NCBI GenBank assembly: GCA_964019695.1
Contig: OZ026530.1
Location: 36,194,835-36,258,834 of the forward strand
Source of the DNA: Loripinus fragilis
Taxonomy: Eukaryota; Mollusca; Bivalvia; Lucinida; Lucinidae
Direction of reading: 5' to 3'
Length of the DNA: 64,000 nucleotides
The notes beneath the pieces were generated by a model. That model saw only the letters and a list, made by a program, of their open reading frames with translations. It ran no database searches and was not told the origin of the DNA. Position numbers and translations under genes: made by a program. Below are positions 63,003 through 64,000 of this stretch, in pieces (position 1 is the first letter of the stretch; every line of letters starts with the position of its first letter).

Positions 63003-63180
63003 CTCAGCAGTGGCCCAGTGTTAGAGTGTTTGACTCGAGACTGAGGGGTTGCGGGTTCGAGCCTCACCGGCATCACTGTGTTGTGTCCTTGAGGAAGACA
63101 CATAATTAATCCTTGTTTAGTATTGGTTCAACCCAGAAAGACCTGTCACGATATAACTGAAAAATTGTTGACTAGCTGGA
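63003..63180 (+). mobile_element. SINE family 2, copy 7 (plus strand)
   Basis: CAGCAGTGGCCCAGTGTTAG, B box GCGGGTTCGAGCCTCACC, then ACTGAAAAATTGTTGACTAG. The terminal GACGTAAAG is lost. Confidence 0.87.
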
Positions 63181-63237
63181 AATTACGGCGATATAGTTTT
63201 TCATTTATATTATATTCAAATTTTAATAGAATATTCT

Positions 63238-63315
63238 GTAAGCAATCATTGGAGTCCCTGATCAGACGCCGCGTTTAGCGACGTCTGATTTTGGTCTACA
63301 TTGCTTGCCTAGGTC
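63238..63315. repeat. CAAACAG-type hairpin, diverged
   Basis: GTAAGCAATCATTGGAGTCC is paired with TGGTCTACATTGCTTGC around GACGCCGCGTTTAGCGACGTC. It resembles 36676-36752. Confidence 0.75.
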
Positions 63316-63319
63316 CTAG

Positions 63320-64000
63320 AACAGGCTTATATGGTTTAATTCAAAGTTCAGCATTTAAATGGCTTCATATAAAGACATTTAGACTTGATAGCTACCCAAA
63401 ATGCTAAAAATGATGTAAACTACTCTAACTTATTCACTGACAGTGCTGTGAGTCAGATGATGCTTTTGGCACTGACATTTATCATTGGTTTACAATAGAT
63501 AGTCAGGAAAAAAATCAGAAAAGTTAACAAGTACAGGCATTTTGTGAAAAATGGTTTGACATCTTAATAAGGGGTAATTTAGTGTGCTGAATCCAAAAAT
63601 CAATGTTGGCAAGCTGAGAAATGACGTCTTAATAACCTGATTTGCATATTTTAAGATGGTCGCCAAAATCATGGAATTTGACATATTAATGGTATATTTT
63701 ATTTTTTGACAATGCTTTTATTCAATATCATTAATATTATGTGCTAAGATGGTTGTCCCTTAGAGAACATGGATCCTATATATTCTAAAACAAAGTTCTA
63801 ATTTTCAAACTCATTATTTCTGACTAAACGCTATTAAAATTGAAATGATTTTTGCTATATATGTGCATTTAAATGGGCAAACGTTTAGCAGTGCTTTTGA
63901 ACAGTTTTCTTTTACTTCAAAGTTTTTTGGATAAAAAATGCAAAAAAAACGTCTTTTCTTAAGAAAAAATGGTTTTGAGAGAAGTTTTTTTTTTATAAAA
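63320..64000. other. AT-rich stretch, nothing recognised
   Basis: No gene or repeat signal was found to the window end. Confidence 0.6.

Overview
The window looks like AT-rich eukaryotic nuclear DNA, most likely from a bivalve mollusc. The evidence is a multi-exon animal gene with consensus GT-AG introns, tRNA-derived SINEs, decayed non-LTR retrotransposons, many hairpin MITEs, and tandem-core elements with CGGA/CAGA microsatellites like the bivalve 'pearl'/Helentron type. The species is not identified. No rRNA genes, CRISPR arrays, operons or bacterial signals were seen.

Main gene: a coronin of the CORO2 (2A/2B) type on the minus strand. Eight coding exons were placed to the base between 36305 and 10177. 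They encode 355 contiguous residues with conserved splice signals and matching phases: the N-terminal actin-binding region and most of the seven-bladed beta-propeller, up to a VPRK-type motif. The C-terminal extension and coiled coil were not found and probably lie beyond base 1. A possible extra first coding exon (37322-37360) would add 13 in-frame residues. A second gene is hinted at by one partial exon at 62823-62939 (minus), which resembles a zona pellucida N-domain and runs into an assembly gap.

Layout: 1-10176 is the intron after coronin exon 8, with a mariner-type MITE (6703-7664). 10177-20352 holds exons 8, 7 and 6 plus two large insertions, a Helentron-like element (11411-13134) and a 6.8-kb TA-flanked element (13390-20205) that itself contains nested elements. 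20353-36305 holds exons 5 to 1 with a further Helentron-like element, a SINE and many hairpin MITEs. 37361-64000 is upstream and mostly transposons: TTAA-flanked piggyBac-like MITEs, SINEs, a 37-39 bp minisatellite, nested hAT-like elements (50848-54427), LINE fragments, and elements with long inverted repeats.

The most unusual pattern is that four of the eight placed coronin exons have a boundary (splice site plus adjoining exon bases) copied into the neighbouring intron or upstream DNA, and several copies keep an intact AG or GT. Other items worth attention are two mariner-type MITEs carrying RFX X-box palindromes, and a Helentron-like core array in which every unit carries nuclear-receptor half-sites, five of them with a perfect estrogen-response-element palindrome.
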